Part shown: positions 17,656-28,016 of the stretch, in pieces
Position numbering within the stretch: the first letter of the stretch is position 1
Layout: each line of letters starts with the position of its first letter
Origin: Methylocapsa sp. D3K7
Lineage (GTDB): Bacteria; Pseudomonadota; Alphaproteobacteria; Rhizobiales; Beijerinckiaceae
DNA: 64,000 nucleotides
Direction: 5' to 3'
Assembly (NCBI RefSeq): GCF_029855125.1
Contig: NZ_CP123229.1
Coordinates: 4,012,501 to 4,076,500, forward strand
Notes under the pieces: model-generated
Told to the model about the DNA's origin: nothing
Databases searched by the model: none
Seen by the model: the letters and a program-made list of their open reading frames with translations, nothing else
Program-made: the position numbers and the translations under genes

Positions 17656-20199
17656 TTATTCCTCTTGGCTGTGCAAAACGCTGGAAGCCGCTGCAGTGAG
17701 ATTGGTCAACGACAATGGGCGGAACGCAAAAATGATGTGGTGGTGACCCGCCGAAACCTCGACACCACGAAACAGAATATTGGCGCGAAGGACCGGTTGC
17801 TTACGCCCGTCAACCCGAACTTCCCAGCCCGGATAAAATAAATCGTGCAAAACGACAATTCCCGCCTTTGGGGCGTTGGCATCGATTTCGACCATATTGT
17901 CCGTGTAATTGACGATCGCGGTGCGCTGATCTTGCATATCACTGCTCTCGGCTCTCGCGGCGCGGCCGGTTGCCTGTCCGACTGTTTGATCATTGCCAAG
18001 GCCGGCGGTTTGGATGGGTTCTTGACTGAGGCTCTGGGGATAGGGTCCACCGTGCAGATCGGCGAGGCTTGCCTGCTCGATTAAAACTTCGCTCTTGTAA
18101 TCGAAATCTGGAAGCACTTGTTCATCAAGCACGTCATCACTTTCGACGGGCTTGACAGATGCGGAAAAATAAACGCGCGGCGCGGTTTTGCCAAGCTTAT
18201 AGATATACAAGCCTTCGCTCGCGTAGACTTCGTCGGCTTTTGGCCGCGGTATCTCGCGCGGAAGCTCCGTCAAGGGGCGGTCCAGAACCAGATATTGGAG
18301 TCCGAGCAACGCCGCAAGACGGCTATTGTAGCCGCGAAACGTGCCTGGGTAGTGGCGCAGGGCAAAATCCTCGGCATCCTGCCCAGGGCCAACCGCGCGC
18401 CCATAATCGTCGATGCGCAAGGGATTGTAGCCGAGCGTATTTTCGAACTTGAAGACCATCGACGCATTCTGCCATGGTCCCTTGAGTCCGAGGATCTCAA
18501 GGCGGGGACGATCGCCGCCGCCTGTTTCCGCAGCGATGCCATGGCGTAACACCGCGATGCCGGCGGCGTCGGAGGCCTTCATTCCGGCATACACGCTATA
18601 GCGCTCGACAGGTTCTGCGTTAAGCGGCGAGGCGGCATTGCGCCAAAGGATTTCGGCCCCGCTCACGAGCACGAAAGCACTGGCGGCGAGTGCTCGCCGA
18701 CGGCGGTCCTCAAACGGCCATAAGAGAATGGCACCAGCTCCCGCCAGAGCCATTGCGATGGCAAGCGCGCCGAGCGAGCTTCGCAACCGGTCCTCCTGCA
18801 AGGCAAAAGCGAGACCGGAGCCGATCAGAACCGCAAGCGAAAGCGCTGTTGCCGCGATGAGCGCGAGCGCCAGCCATTTCGGCAACGTCCGGAATGGCCG
18901 TGGCAGGCCGTCCTCGATGTAACGATGCAATAGAAATCCAGCGGCCAAGGCCAGTGCGATATTCAGAAGAAAAGTTGCATCGGCGGGACGCCGGTAGAGC
19001 GAGACCCCAGGCAGGCGATCAAATGCGAAGGCAAAAAAGGGCGTATAGCGCCCCAGGGCGTAAGCGAGCGACAGCCCCAACAAAATGAGAATAAACCGCC
19101 CCCGCCGCGCGAACAACCGCCCAGAGCCAAATCCATGCCAGGCGATCAGCAGGAACGGCAGTGTACCGATAAAAAGATAATCGACGGCGCGGTCGGTCCA
19201 ATCGGCGCGCGGCATGGTGTCATAGTCAGGCCCCCAATAGTCATAGAGATGGTCAAGTGAGCCAAAGAAATTCGGCACAAAAAGCGTGATCAGATTAACC
19301 GGCGCGAGCGAACCTACTGCCGCGACCCCGAATGGGAAGCCTGGACGATTCGAATCGGCGAGAAATTGCATGGTCAGGAGCGCGGGTATGGTCAAAATCG
19401 CGAGAATAAGCGCGCCGCCCGAAGCCAGCACGCCCGCCCTGGTGCGCAAGTAGTGGAGCGCGTTTCCCGATTGAAGAGCGGAAAAGACAACATAACCGAA
19501 CAGTACCGCGCAAAGCAGGAAGGCGACCTGATCGCGGCCGAGCGCCATCAAGGCTGACGAGAGGCCAAACGCGAGCCCGAAACGAATGGAGCGGCGCTCC
19601 AGCGCGATATCGAGACACCACAAGGCAGCGGGAAAAAAGGAATAGGAAATAATGATGCCGGTGTGCTGAAGCCGCGCCGAAGCGGCGCCGCCCAGCATGA
19701 AAACGATCGCTGCGAGGACGGCGCCAGCCGGATGCCAGCGCCAGCGCCGCGCGAGGCCAACCATGCAAACCCCGCCGGCAAAAAGATGCGCGAGGATAAC
19801 GGCGTCGAACACTTGCATCGATGCATGCGGCGCGATCCAGGCGAAGAGCAGCATGGTCGGCGTGAAGATCAGGGATTGCGGATCGGCGATCGCCGGATGG
19901 CCGCCGAAGTGATAGGGATTCCACAAGGGAATTTCGCCATTGTGCAAAGCGTCCCCAAGAAAACGGAACATTGCATAAAAATGGTTTTTCGAATCCCACG
20001 GCACCACCGTGCCGGTGAGGAGCCAAGACGCCAGAGCGAGCCCGTAAAAGAGGACGAGACTTAAGACCGCGAACCGGAAGGCATTGGTGGACCAGGCGCG
20101 CGCGGAATTTTGGGATTCTGCTTCGAACGGGCGCAAATCCCGCGCCAGCAGACCGTGAGGGGGATGGGTGGAAGGAGCGGCGGTGTCGAAAAGCGACAT
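17656..20199 (-). CDS. YfhO-family membrane glycosyltransferase-like protein
   Basis: An 847-aa polytopic membrane protein with a dozen or more hydrophobic helices in the first 520 residues and a soluble C-terminal domain. The early luminal loop holds WDSKNHFYAMFRF, a D-x-K type site and NPYHFGGHPAIADPQS, which are hallmarks of YfhO and related GT-C transferases that use lipid-linked sugars. The C-terminal domain ends with the PGWEVRVDG and PVLRANILFRGVEV type strands found in this family. An upstream TTG at 20211 is possible. In Gram-positive bacteria YfhO decorates teichoic acid; here the acceptor is unknown. It heads a unit with a secreted repeat protein. Confidence 0.82.
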   Translation of the reverse strand: MSLFDTAAPSTHPPHGLLARDLRPFEAESQNSARAWSTNAFRFAVLSLVLFYGLALASWLLTGTVVPWDSKNHFYAMFRFLGDALHNGEIPLWNPYHFGGHPAIADPQSLIFTPTMLLFAWIAPHASMQVFDAVILAHLFAGGVCMVGLARRWRWHPAGAVLAAIVFMLGGAASARLQHTGIIISYSFFPAALWCLDIALERRSIRFGLAFGLSSALMALGRDQVAFLLCAVLFGYVVFSALQSGNALHYLRTRAGVLASGGALILAILTIPALLTMQFLADSNRPGFPFGVAAVGSLAPVNLITLFVPNFFGSLDHLYDYWGPDYDTMPRADWTDRAVDYLFIGTLPFLLIAWHGFGSGRLFARRGRFILILLGLSLAYALGRYTPFFAFAFDRLPGVSLYRRPADATFLLNIALALAAGFLLHRYIEDGLPRPFRTLPKWLALALIAATALSLAVLIGSGLAFALQEDRLRSSLGALAIAMALAGAGAILLWPFEDRRRRALAASAFVLVSGAEILWRNAASPLNAEPVERYSVYAGMKASDAAGIAVLRHGIAAETGGGDRPRLEILGLKGPWQNASMVFKFENTLGYNPLRIDDYGRAVGPGQDAEDFALRHYPGTFRGYNSRLAALLGLQYLVLDRPLTELPREIPRPKADEVYASEGLYIYKLGKTAPRVYFSASVKPVESDDVLDEQVLPDFDYKSEVLIEQASLADLHGGPYPQSLSQEPIQTAGLGNDQTVGQATGRAARAESSDMQDQRTAIVNYTDNMVEIDANAPKAGIVVLHDLFYPGWEVRVDGRKQPVLRANILFRGVEVSAGHHHIIFAFRPLSLTNLTAAASSVLHSQEE

Positions 20200-20609
20200 A
20201 AAAATATCCAATGAGGGGCCGATAGAGGGCTAGCGCAAGAAAGGCAATTCGATGCAATTGGGTATAGCACGGCTAAGCTTACGCCGGGCTCGTGTAGAGC
20301 ATGCCGCAAAGGGGCAGGTTACACCACCAGGAAAGCTATAGCTTGTGGAGCGTGACTTGTTTTTCCGCATCCTTGGCCAATTCAGAAGATAATCAATGCG
20401 CGGAAGGCTCACTTTGATCGGTTCGCAAATTGACGTTTTCGTGGCAATTGACGCTTCTTTTAAACTGGGATCAACTTGGGGGAAACGTTTGTTTGGGCTA
20501 CGCCTCGCCAAACTTCCTCCCTCCATGTGTCTCTTGGTCACAGGCAGCAGGCGCCGCGCTGTGATTGAGTCTGCGGAATTGTTGTTAATCGGGAAAGCAT
20601 GAACTATCG
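20200..20609. other. Divergent intergenic stretch, no gene recognised
   Basis: This gap separates the divergent YfhO and nitroreductase genes and presumably holds both promoters. No clear promoter, hairpin or RNA element is visible. Two overlapping open frames on opposite strands have no supporting signal. Confidence 0.4.
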
Positions 20610-21173
20610 ATGAACGACACGATTGCATTGCTGCGGGCGCGACGTTCGGCACCTCCGGCGGCGATGTCCGGGCCTAGCCCAACGCCAGAGGAAATCCAAA
20701 CACTCCTGTCGCTCGCTTCACGGGTGCCCGATCACGGGAAGCTTGCGCCCTGGCGTTTCATCCTCTTCGAGGGCGACGGGCGCGCGCGGGCTGGCGCGAT
20801 CTTTGCTGACATCTATAGCAGGGCGCATCCTGGCGAGGACGAGGCGCGAGTGATGGCCGAGAACAACCGTTTTACGCTTGCGCCGCTCGTCGTCGGCGTC
20901 ATTTCGCGTGCGGCGCCGCATCAAAAAATCCCCGAGTGGGAACAGGTGCTCTCGGCGGGGGCTGTCTGCATGAACCTGCTGGTGGCCGCGAACGCGCTTG
21001 GCTATGCTGCCGTGTGGCTTACCGAATGGGTCGCCTATGACCGGGGTGTTCTGGCGCGTCTTGGCGTCGCCGAGCATGAAAGAGTCGCGGGATTTATCCA
21101 TATCGGGCGGGCGGACGGTCCGCGCGAGGACCGCGTCCGGCCGCGCATAACAGATATCGTCACGCAATTTTGA
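20610..21173 (+). CDS. Nitroreductase-family FMN protein (YdjA-like)
   Basis: A 187-aa single-domain nitroreductase related to YdjA. The N-terminal LLRARRSAPP, the RVPDHGKLAPWRFILFEG region for FMN phosphate contacts, the AGAVCMNLLVAANALGYAAVW helix (quoted by parts GAVCMNLLVAAN and GYAAVWLTE) and the closing GFIHIGRADG are typical. The protein is probably a homodimer with FMN at the interface, using NAD(P)H to reduce nitro or quinone substrates. The natural substrate cannot be deduced. It stands alone before the permease, 53 bases away, so co-transcription is possible. Confidence 0.87.
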   Translation: MNDTIALLRARRSAPPAAMSGPSPTPEEIQTLLSLASRVPDHGKLAPWRFILFEGDGRARAGAIFADIYSRAHPGEDEARVMAENNRFTLAPLVVGVISRAAPHQKIPEWEQVLSAGAVCMNLLVAANALGYAAVWLTEWVAYDRGVLARLGVAEHERVAGFIHIGRADGPREDRVRPRITDIVTQF

Positions 21174-21226
21174 GCTTATGATGACGCGCGGCTGGCAGCG
21201 GATGCGGGCCAATGGAGACAAGCAGA

Positions 21227-22735
21227 ATGGGGAATATTTGGATCCGCAAGTCGATCGCGGAGCTTCAGGCCGAAGCGAAGGCAGGCGAATACGGGTCGGT
21301 GCCGGGAGAACCGGGGTTGCGCCGCACCCTTTCGCTGACAAGCATTGTCGCGCTTGGCATCGGCTGCGTCATCGGCGCGGGCATCTTTGTCCTGACGGGC
21401 CATGCGGCCGCCGCTTACGCAGGGCCGGCGGTGAGTCTTTCCTTCGTTCTCGCGGGGCTTGTCTGCGCCCTTGCCGGCCTCTGCTATGCGGAAATGGCAT
21501 CGACTGTGCCAGTCGCCGGCAGCGCCTATACCTACGCCTATGCGACCATGGGGGAATTCATCGCTTGGATCATTGGCTGGGACTTGATCCTCGAATACGC
21601 CTTTGGCGCGACGACGGTCGCGATCGGCTGGTCCGGCTATGTCACAAGTTTTCTGCGCGATTTTGGCTTGGCGATCCCCAGTCGGTATTCGGTCGCGCCG
21701 CTCGCCTATGACCCGGCGACAGGGGTCTGGTCGGCGACCGGCGCACTGATCAATTTGCCAGCAATCTTCATCATCGTCGCGGTTTCGATCTTGCTTGTCA
21801 TCGGAATCAAGGAATCGGCCAAGGTGAACAATGCCATTGTTGCCGTAAAACTGGTGATCATCGTGGCTTTCATCCTTGCCGGAGTCTGGCTCGTCAAAGC
21901 CTCGAACTGGGTGACCCCGACCAATCCCGCGGGCGCGTTCATTCCCCCCAATATCGGCCCCGGCCAATTTGGCTGGAGCGGGATCGTCCGCGGCGCCGCG
22001 GTGGTTTTCTTTGCCTATATCGGGTTCGACGCCGTCTCGACAGCCGCGCAGGAAGCCCGCGACCCGCAAAAGGACATGCCGATCGGCATCCTCGGATCAC
22101 TCGGGATCTGCACGGTTCTCTATGTGCTCGTCAGCATTGTCATTACCGGGATCGTGCCTTTCAACCAGCTAAACGTGCCAGATCCGATCGCTTTGGGTGC
22201 CGATGTAATAGGAATCCCGGGCTTCGCTTCCCTTATCAAGCTCGGTGCGATCTTGGGGTTAAGTTCGGTCGTTTTGGTGCTGTTGCTCGGCCAGTCGCGG
22301 ATTTTGTATTCGATGGGACGCGATGGTTTGCTGCCGCCTTTCGCGGCCATCATCCACCGGAGATTTCGCACGCCTTATGTCACGACGCTGATCACGGGCA
22401 CGGTCGTCGCTGTTCTTTCGGGTCTGTTGCCGATTGGTCTCGTCGGCGAACTGGTGAGTATCGGCACCTTATTTGCCTTTGTGGTGGTGTGCGCCGGGGT
22501 TGTGGTTTTGCGGATCACCCACCCGGAGATTCATCGCCCCTTCAAGACACCGGCGGTCTTTATCGTGGCGCCGCTCGGGGCGGCTTCGGCAATTTTTTTG
22601 ATGTTCGGTCTGCCTGGCGATACGTGGCTGCGGCTCGCCATCTGGCTTGTCATCGGTCTTGCTATTTATTTCTTCTATGGCCGCAACCATAGCCGCTTGG
22701 ACGAGGCGTTAAAGGCCGAGGAAGCCCGGCTCTGA
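21227..22735 (+). CDS. APC-family amino acid permease (CAT type)
   Basis: A 502-aa inner-membrane transporter with about 12 helices, of the cationic amino acid transporter branch (YfnA/CtrA-like). TM1 carries the unwound [15 protein letters not shown] motif for substrate binding; the [21 protein letters not shown] block and the [20 protein letters not shown] segment are also diagnostic. A GGAG nine bases before this ATG makes it preferable to the ATG at 21212. The substrate is probably a neutral or cationic amino acid. A GC-rich hairpin follows the gene. Confidence 0.9.
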   Translation: MGNIWIRKSIAELQAEAKAGEYGSVPGEPGLRRTLSLTSIVALGIGCVIGAGIFVLTGHAAAAYAGPAVSLSFVLAGLVCALAGLCYAEMASTVPVAGSAYTYAYATMGEFIAWIIGWDLILEYAFGATTVAIGWSGYVTSFLRDFGLAIPSRYSVAPLAYDPATGVWSATGALINLPAIFIIVAVSILLVIGIKESAKVNNAIVAVKLVIIVAFILAGVWLVKASNWVTPTNPAGAFIPPNIGPGQFGWSGIVRGAAVVFFAYIGFDAVSTAAQEARDPQKDMPIGILGSLGICTVLYVLVSIVITGIVPFNQLNVPDPIALGADVIGIPGFASLIKLGAILGLSSVVLVLLLGQSRILYSMGRDGLLPPFAAIIHRRFRTPYVTTLITGTVVAVLSGLLPIGLVGELVSIGTLFAFVVVCAGVVVLRITHPEIHRPFKTPAVFIVAPLGAASAIFLMFGLPGDTWLRLAIWLVIGLAIYFFYGRNHSRLDEALKAEEARL

Positions 22736-22746
22736 CAGAACACCGG

Positions 22747-22785
22747 CGGGCCCGCTTCGGCGGGGCCCGATTGTCTATCGTTTGT
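22747..22785 (+). terminator. Probable terminator after the permease gene
   Basis: A GC-rich stem (CGGGCCCGC and GCGGGGCCCG, one bulged G) closes on a TTCG tetraloop 12 bases after the permease stop and is followed by a weakly T-rich tail. The stable tetraloop supports a real RNA hairpin. Confidence 0.55.
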
Positions 22786-22879
22786 TCCCGCTGTATGTTG
22801 AGCCATACGGGCGTGCGGGTTTCGTCGGCCCGCGGACTTGCTGCCACCCTTTAAACCTTGGTTTGAGGAGGCGCTGAAC

Positions 22880-24946
22880 ATGTCACATGGAACGATTTCA
22901 ACGCAGAGGCCCGGTCAGCCGGTCAGGCCGCTGCATTGGGGCATACGAGTGCTCCTCCTTCTTGTCCCGCTTGTCATGCTGTTAGCGCCGTGCCCTGCCG
23001 ATGCGCAACAGATCAGCCGTCTCATTGTCGACGTCCGGACCCAAGACGTAACTTTTGCCGGGACCGACGACGACATCCATTTGCAAATCGGCGGCCGCGA
23101 TTTCTATCTCGATGCTCCCAACCGTGACGACTTCGAACGGGGCCACACGGACCGCTTCGAATTCGACCTTTCAAATGAGCCGCTCAGCATCGAACTCATC
23201 CGGGGCGTTGGGCAGATCTCGGTCACCAAGATCCAGGACAGTTTTTTTGGCGGCGGTTGGGATTTCGGTGCCCTCACGATCTGGGCCGACTCAACTGCGA
23301 CCGACCCCCTTTACAGCAATTCCTCGATCAATGTCTCATTGGACGGCGATGATCTGGAATGGACGACAATGCTTGGTGATCCGGGCTGGAATGTCCCAGA
23401 GCCGCCAGCCTTTCCTGCATGCTCGACGGTCATCATTTTGGCGCGGCCCAACGCAGCCCGTATTGCCAAAGCTGCCGATCCGACGACCACCGACTCGGAC
23501 TGTGATGGAATTCCCGATGCGTCCGATCCGACCTTCGATCAACCAGTCGATTCCGATGGCGATGGTCTGCCGGATCTTTACGAGACCCAGACCGGGACCA
23601 ATCCAAACGACCCCGACACGGATCATGATGGATGGGCCGACGGCCGCAACCGCCGGAGCTATCTGGTTTTGACGAATATCCATTGCATCGATGAGCAGGA
23701 GGATATTGGCAGCGACGAACTTTATTTAACGGCGGAAGATGTGCGCTATCCGGCATCCTTCGATCTCGACGGCTACTGGTCGATGAATGATGGCACGCGC
23801 CGCTCTCCTGGCGTCGTCATCGATGTCCGGGCGCTTCCGGCAACCGCGCCGCCGGGGAGCTACCGCACGCGATTGCAGCTCCGCGAATCGGATTTCACGA
23901 TCTTTGAGAGTCCCACCGACGACACCTTTGAGAGCTTCGAACTCGAATGGAACGAGGATGGGACGGCGACACACACATATCAGTCGGATGATGCACACTA
24001 TGTTCTCACATTCCGCTGGTTCACCGTCAATTTCCGTGACCCGAACCCGACAGAAAATGCCGATAGCGATCGCGACGGGTTTAAGGAGGATGTTGAAGCC
24101 CACTTGTCGATCCAGGATCCCACTGTTCAGCCGCAAGACGCTGCTGGAAATCTCATCCGGGTGCCGGGTTATGATGGGCTGGCGGATCCCGGACGGCGGG
24201 AACTTTGGGTGGAGATCGATGCTTCTGGGTCAGATCAGGCATTCCTCTTTGATGCCAAACAAATGGCGGCGAGTCAGTTCGCCTACCACGGCGTCGCGCC
24301 CCGCTTTGATGATGGCTATCTCGGCGGAGGACAGATTCTCGATTATGTCGAGACCTGGACCCCGAACGATCTTGACGCCAATCGCAACAACGATGCGAGG
24401 TTCTCGCCACATCGGCGCGGCCTTGGTCATTTCCGCTATGCTTTGCTGGTTTCCGTTCTTGAGAACGGGGAAGGCTTTTTTGGCGAAGGAAGTTTCAACT
24501 GCCCGCCGTGCGATTTCATCTTTAGAGGCGTTCCAGTTCTTGGCCAGACTCTGATCGCGCAGGCTCAGCCGATCTTCTTTATGCATGAGTTGGGACACAC
24601 CCTAGGTCTCTGCCACCGTGTCGGCGATGTTGGCCGGACCTGTTCGACCTGCCCAACGCCTGCCAGCTTCGATGGCTGCAAACAGTATTGCGGCGTGGAC
24701 CAGAGTTCGACGACCGCCATGGGGTCTGAAACGACGGCGGACCGGCTCACCGATTTTGCCGGCCCGACACTGGCTGGGATCGGAGCCGGTATCGTGGTTG
24801 GCGGCCTCATCGGCGGGACGCCTGGCGCCATCGTCGGAGGGATCATTGGAGGAATCGCCGGCCTCTTTGCCGGTGCGACCACGGCCGATTTTTATGAACG
24901 CGTGGTCAATTATCACGACAATGAGTGGCAAGTCATCAGACTCTAA
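22880..24946 (+). CDS. Exported metzincin-like protein with TSP3-type Ca-binding repeats
   Basis: A 688-aa protein. A long basic N-terminus and hydrophobic segment end PADAQ, a signal peptide. Residues about 60-190 resemble a beta-sandwich. Residues about 205-260 hold Asp-rich repeats such as DSDCDGIPDASDP and DSDGDGLPDLYET and DTDHDGWADG, typical of thrombospondin type 3 calcium sites; another pair (DSDRDGFKEDVE) follows near 400. At 569 begins HELGHTLGLCH, a complete metzincin zinc motif, with a plausible Met-turn in AMGSET. The last 70 residues are a Gly-rich double hydrophobic segment (GIGAGIVVGG, GAIVGGIIGGIAG). GAGGAGG eight bases upstream fixes the ATG. It may be a calcium-stabilised secreted protease. 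Confidence 0.75.
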   Translation: MSHGTISTQRPGQPVRPLHWGIRVLLLLVPLVMLLAPCPADAQQISRLIVDVRTQDVTFAGTDDDIHLQIGGRDFYLDAPNRDDFERGHTDRFEFDLSNEPLSIELIRGVGQISVTKIQDSFFGGGWDFGALTIWADSTATDPLYSNSSINVSLDGDDLEWTTMLGDPGWNVPEPPAFPACSTVIILARPNAARIAKAADPTTTDSDCDGIPDASDPTFDQPVDSDGDGLPDLYETQTGTNPNDPDTDHDGWADGRNRRSYLVLTNIHCIDEQEDIGSDELYLTAEDVRYPASFDLDGYWSMNDGTRRSPGVVIDVRALPATAPPGSYRTRLQLRESDFTIFESPTDDTFESFELEWNEDGTATHTYQSDDAHYVLTFRWFTVNFRDPNPTENADSDRDGFKEDVEAHLSIQDPTVQPQDAAGNLIRVPGYDGLADPGRRELWVEIDASGSDQAFLFDAKQMAASQFAYHGVAPRFDDGYLGGGQILDYVETWTPNDLDANRNNDARFSPHRRGLGHFRYALLVSVLENGEGFFGEGSFNCPPCDFIFRGVPVLGQTLIAQAQPIFFMHELGHTLGLCHRVGDVGRTCSTCPTPASFDGCKQYCGVDQSSTTAMGSETTADRLTDFAGPTLAGIGAGIVVGGLIGGTPGAIVGGIIGGIAGLFAGATTADFYERVVNYHDNEWQVIRL

Positions 24947-24976
24947 AGGAGATAAGCCATACAGCGGGCCAGCGTT

Positions 24977-27499
24977 TCACTGTTTGCCCTTCACCGCCTC
25001 GATCAATTGTTTCAGGCTGAAGGGTTTCGGTAAAAAGCTGAAATCTTCTCCCTCCGGCAAATTTTTCGCGAATGCGTCTTCGGCATAGCCGGAGACGAAA
25101 ATGACCTTCGCCTTGACGCCGCGTTTTCGCAATTCGCCGAACATGGTTGGGCCATCCATCTCCGGCATGACGACATCTGATACGACAAGATCGATCTTGC
25201 CGCCATTTTCTTCGACGATTTGCAGAGCTTCGATGCCGGATGCCGCTTGCAAGACCGTGTAGCCGCGTGACGCAAGCGCACGGGCGCCGAAAGCCCGGAC
25301 CGCCTCTTCATCTTCGACAAGCAGAATCGTGCCGTGGCCGGTCAGATCGGGAGACGGTAATGCCGCCTGTTCGAGGGAACGGGAAGCTTGGGTCTCGTTT
25401 GGAATGTAACGGGGCAGAAGGATCGTAAAAACGGTTCCCTTGCCGACCGTGCTCGAACAGAAAACATAACCGCCGGTTTGTTTGACGATGCCATAAACCA
25501 TGGCGAGGCCAAGACCCGTGCCCTTGCCGACTTCCTTGGTGGTGAAAAATGGCTCGAAGATTTTGTCTCGCACGTCTGGCGGGATACCATGCCCGAAATC
25601 CTCGACCTCGATGGCCACATAGTCGGCGTCGGCTAGCGACGGCTCGTTGTAACTTGCACATTCGGCGGCTGTGACATTGCGGGTGTGCAGAATAATCTTG
25701 CCGCCTTGCGGCATCGCATCGCGGGCATTGACGATCAAATTGACGAGGACATGCTCGAATTGGTTGACGTCGGCTTCGACGAGCCAAAGATCGCGGCCGT
25801 GGCGCAGTTCGAGATCGATCTTTTCGCCGACGAGCCGCCGCATCAGCATTTGCAGATCGGACAAAACATCGCCCAGCTGAAGAACCTGCGGCAGCAAGGT
25901 TTGGCGGCGTGAAAAGGCCAGGAGCTGCCGGACGAGCGAGGCTGCGCGGTTGGCGTTTTGTTTGATTTGGTTGATGTCTTGAAACGACGGATCGGTCGGC
26001 CGGTGATTGGCAAGCAGCAAGTCGGAATAACCGATGATCGCGGTCAAGACATTGTTGAAATCATGTGCCACGCCACCCGCCAGTTGTCCGATTGCCTGCA
26101 TCTTTTGCGATTGCGCGAAGTTGTTTTGCAGCGTGCGCTGCTCGGTCGTATCGAGCGCATAGACCGTCGCACCAGTGCCGTGGTGCTCTTCCACCGCCGA
26201 GATAAACAGTCTCGCTGAACGGTCGCCGTCTCCCGTGAGGCCAACATCGACCGGTGGAATATCTGGCGCCGATTGGAAGGCCGCGCCAATGGCAGATTCG
26301 AGCGCCGCGTGGTCGCGATCGAGAATGCTCGCGAAAATCGACCGCGCGGCTCCGCCATTTTGTTTTAAAGACTCCGGCATGAGCCGCGCGAAGGCCGCAT
26401 TCGAACGGGTGATCCGTCCGTTTTTGTCGAGTATCGCGATCGCCATTGGCGTCGCATCGAAGGCTTGGGTGAAGCGCATGCTGGCGCCAGCCGTGCCCGG
26501 ATCCGCCGCGGCGTCTTTGGCAAGTGTCCGATTGAGGACGAGGGTGCGCGATGGGCCGGGCACGCCATCTTCACCATAGACGACGCTGTGAAGCACGTGA
26601 GCGGGAAATGTTTGCCCATCGCGGCGTTTAAGCTCGACGTCAAACTCTTCGGTGCATGCGGCGCCATCTTTCGCGGGAGCCATGGCCGTAAGAGCGCCAG
26701 CGCCGCGGACCACGAAGTCGGTCAGTTTAAGACCTCCGGACGCACTCTCGGCCTGATCATGGCCGAGCCAGCCCGCGAGGGTCGCATTCATATAGGGAAC
26801 ATCGCCGTTCCAACGGCAGGAAAAAAAGCCGGCGGGCGCATGATCGAGAAAATCAATGGCATCCCGCAATTCCTGAAAAACGTGCTCCTGTCTTTCCCGC
26901 CCGCGCGTGACATCCGCGACGGACCACAGGCAGGCTTGCCCTGCTTGCCGCTTGGAGGCCAATGCGAGCGGACGGACCTTGATTTTGTACCAGCCGGCCT
27001 CGTCGCCGGGGGCAAGCGGCGGCGACAAACGCACGTCCTCCACGGCCGCGCGGCAAGTGCGCGCGGCCTGCGCGAGCCGGTAGACCGCCTCGGCAATTTC
27101 CGAAGAACCGGAAAACAGCCGCTCGACCGGGCGGCAGTCCGCCAAGCGGCGGACACCGGCCAAGCTTAAATAGGCTTCGTTTGCATAAAGAATCTTGCCG
27201 TTAGGGCTGGTCAGGAGCAGCCCGTCCGTGCTGGCATCGCAGATGAGCTTGGCGAGATCATTGCGTGAAACTTGCCCGGGAAACTGGAGCAGTCCCGCTG
27301 CCAAGGCAAAGGACACGCCGATCCCCGCGATGGCCAAGAGGACGAGCCCTAAAATCACCGAGCTGGCGCCTTCATCATTGGTCGCTAACGAAAACACCGT
27401 GACCGTACCAGCCAGGCCGATAAAAAAAGCCAGGGCCAAGGTGGGGTTGATGAACCGTCCCCGGCGGCCGCCAAAGATGGATGTGATTTGCTCGCTCAT
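24977..27499 (-). CDS. cckA: Cell-cycle hybrid histidine kinase CckA
   Basis: An 840-aa hybrid kinase that feeds phosphate through ChpT to CtrA and controls the alphaproteobacterial cell cycle. Two transmembrane segments (about residues 18-36 and 46-70) anchor it; PAS domains follow at about 80-200, 205-320 and 345-460. The H-box [19 protein letters not shown] gives phospho-acceptor His 479. The ATPase domain has [10 protein letters not shown], a DFGHGI-like box and [11 protein letters not shown]. The C-terminal receiver has Asp 775 in [12 protein letters not shown]. All parts look intact. It converges with the metzincin gene with 30 bases between. Confidence 0.93.
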   Translation of the reverse strand: MSEQITSIFGGRRGRFINPTLALAFFIGLAGTVTVFSLATNDEGASSVILGLVLLAIAGIGVSFALAAGLLQFPGQVSRNDLAKLICDASTDGLLLTSPNGKILYANEAYLSLAGVRRLADCRPVERLFSGSSEIAEAVYRLAQAARTCRAAVEDVRLSPPLAPGDEAGWYKIKVRPLALASKRQAGQACLWSVADVTRGRERQEHVFQELRDAIDFLDHAPAGFFSCRWNGDVPYMNATLAGWLGHDQAESASGGLKLTDFVVRGAGALTAMAPAKDGAACTEEFDVELKRRDGQTFPAHVLHSVVYGEDGVPGPSRTLVLNRTLAKDAAADPGTAGASMRFTQAFDATPMAIAILDKNGRITRSNAAFARLMPESLKQNGGAARSIFASILDRDHAALESAIGAAFQSAPDIPPVDVGLTGDGDRSARLFISAVEEHHGTGATVYALDTTEQRTLQNNFAQSQKMQAIGQLAGGVAHDFNNVLTAIIGYSDLLLANHRPTDPSFQDINQIKQNANRAASLVRQLLAFSRRQTLLPQVLQLGDVLSDLQMLMRRLVGEKIDLELRHGRDLWLVEADVNQFEHVLVNLIVNARDAMPQGGKIILHTRNVTAAECASYNEPSLADADYVAIEVEDFGHGIPPDVRDKIFEPFFTTKEVGKGTGLGLAMVYGIVKQTGGYVFCSSTVGKGTVFTILLPRYIPNETQASRSLEQAALPSPDLTGHGTILLVEDEEAVRAFGARALASRGYTVLQAASGIEALQIVEENGGKIDLVVSDVVMPEMDGPTMFGELRKRGVKAKVIFVSGYAEDAFAKNLPEGEDFSFLPKPFSLKQLIEAVKGKQ

Positions 27500-27625
27500 G
27501 ATATAGTTTCTGAGGAAAGATAGCCGCGCTGCTGAACTTCTCTGCGCGTTGTGCGTTGAGACACGCTGACTATCGGGTCAATCGCGCAGAATGGCAGCTT
27601 CAGCAGTCTGGTACGGAGATATTCA

Positions 27626-27883
27626 GTGCAATCTTTTTGGAAATTCGCCGCCACCGCCACGATCTCGATTTTGGTCTCTGGTGGCGCCATTGCGCAAACC
27701 CCCTATTATGACTATGGGCCGCTGCCTCCAAATCCCCCCGGAAGCTGGCTCGCGGAAGGCCGTTCTGTCCAGGATTGGGACCGTTTCCGCTATGATTATT
27801 CAGGCACTCGCGGCCGGATGGGCCTCGGTGCCAGCCCATTTCACCCTGAGGGTCCCGGTAATTTTTCATCTCCAGGCCGATAG
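27626..27883 (+). CDS. Small secreted protein, unknown
   Basis: An 85-aa protein with a clear signal peptide (MQSFWKFAATATISILVSGG, cleavage after AIA) and a Tyr/Pro/Gly-rich mature part with PYYDYGPLPPNPPGSW. It begins with GTG, with GGAG seven bases upstream. It is transcribed divergently from cckA. Small exported proteins with this composition are common in Hyphomicrobiales, but no role is established. No cysteine or catalytic motif is present. Confidence 0.6.
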   Translation: MQSFWKFAATATISILVSGGAIAQTPYYDYGPLPPNPPGSWLAEGRSVQDWDRFRYDYSGTRGRMGLGASPFHPEGPGNFSSPGR

Positions 27884-27951
27884 TCGCGCGCGATTCCATC
27901 GAATCGAGTTTTATGAATTTCGTTAACTATTTGTTATCTTACACCGGCATG

Positions 27952-27972
27952 GCGTAGCTGAACATGCTACGC
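27952..27972. repeat. Short inverted repeat
   Basis: A perfect 7-bp inverted repeat (GCGTAGC and GCTACGC) with a 7-base loop lies between the small secreted gene and the FliO-like gene and is followed by TAAAAAG. It may terminate the first gene or serve as an operator for the second. Confidence 0.35.
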
Positions 27973-28016
27973 TAAAAAGACATCCACCGCTATTTTTTCC
28001 GCGAGCGAGCCGCCAT

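Noticed and set aside
20230..20652. Overlapping open frames on both strands between YfhO and the nitroreductase
   Set aside because: Neither has a signal or family match; the gap is more likely promoter DNA.
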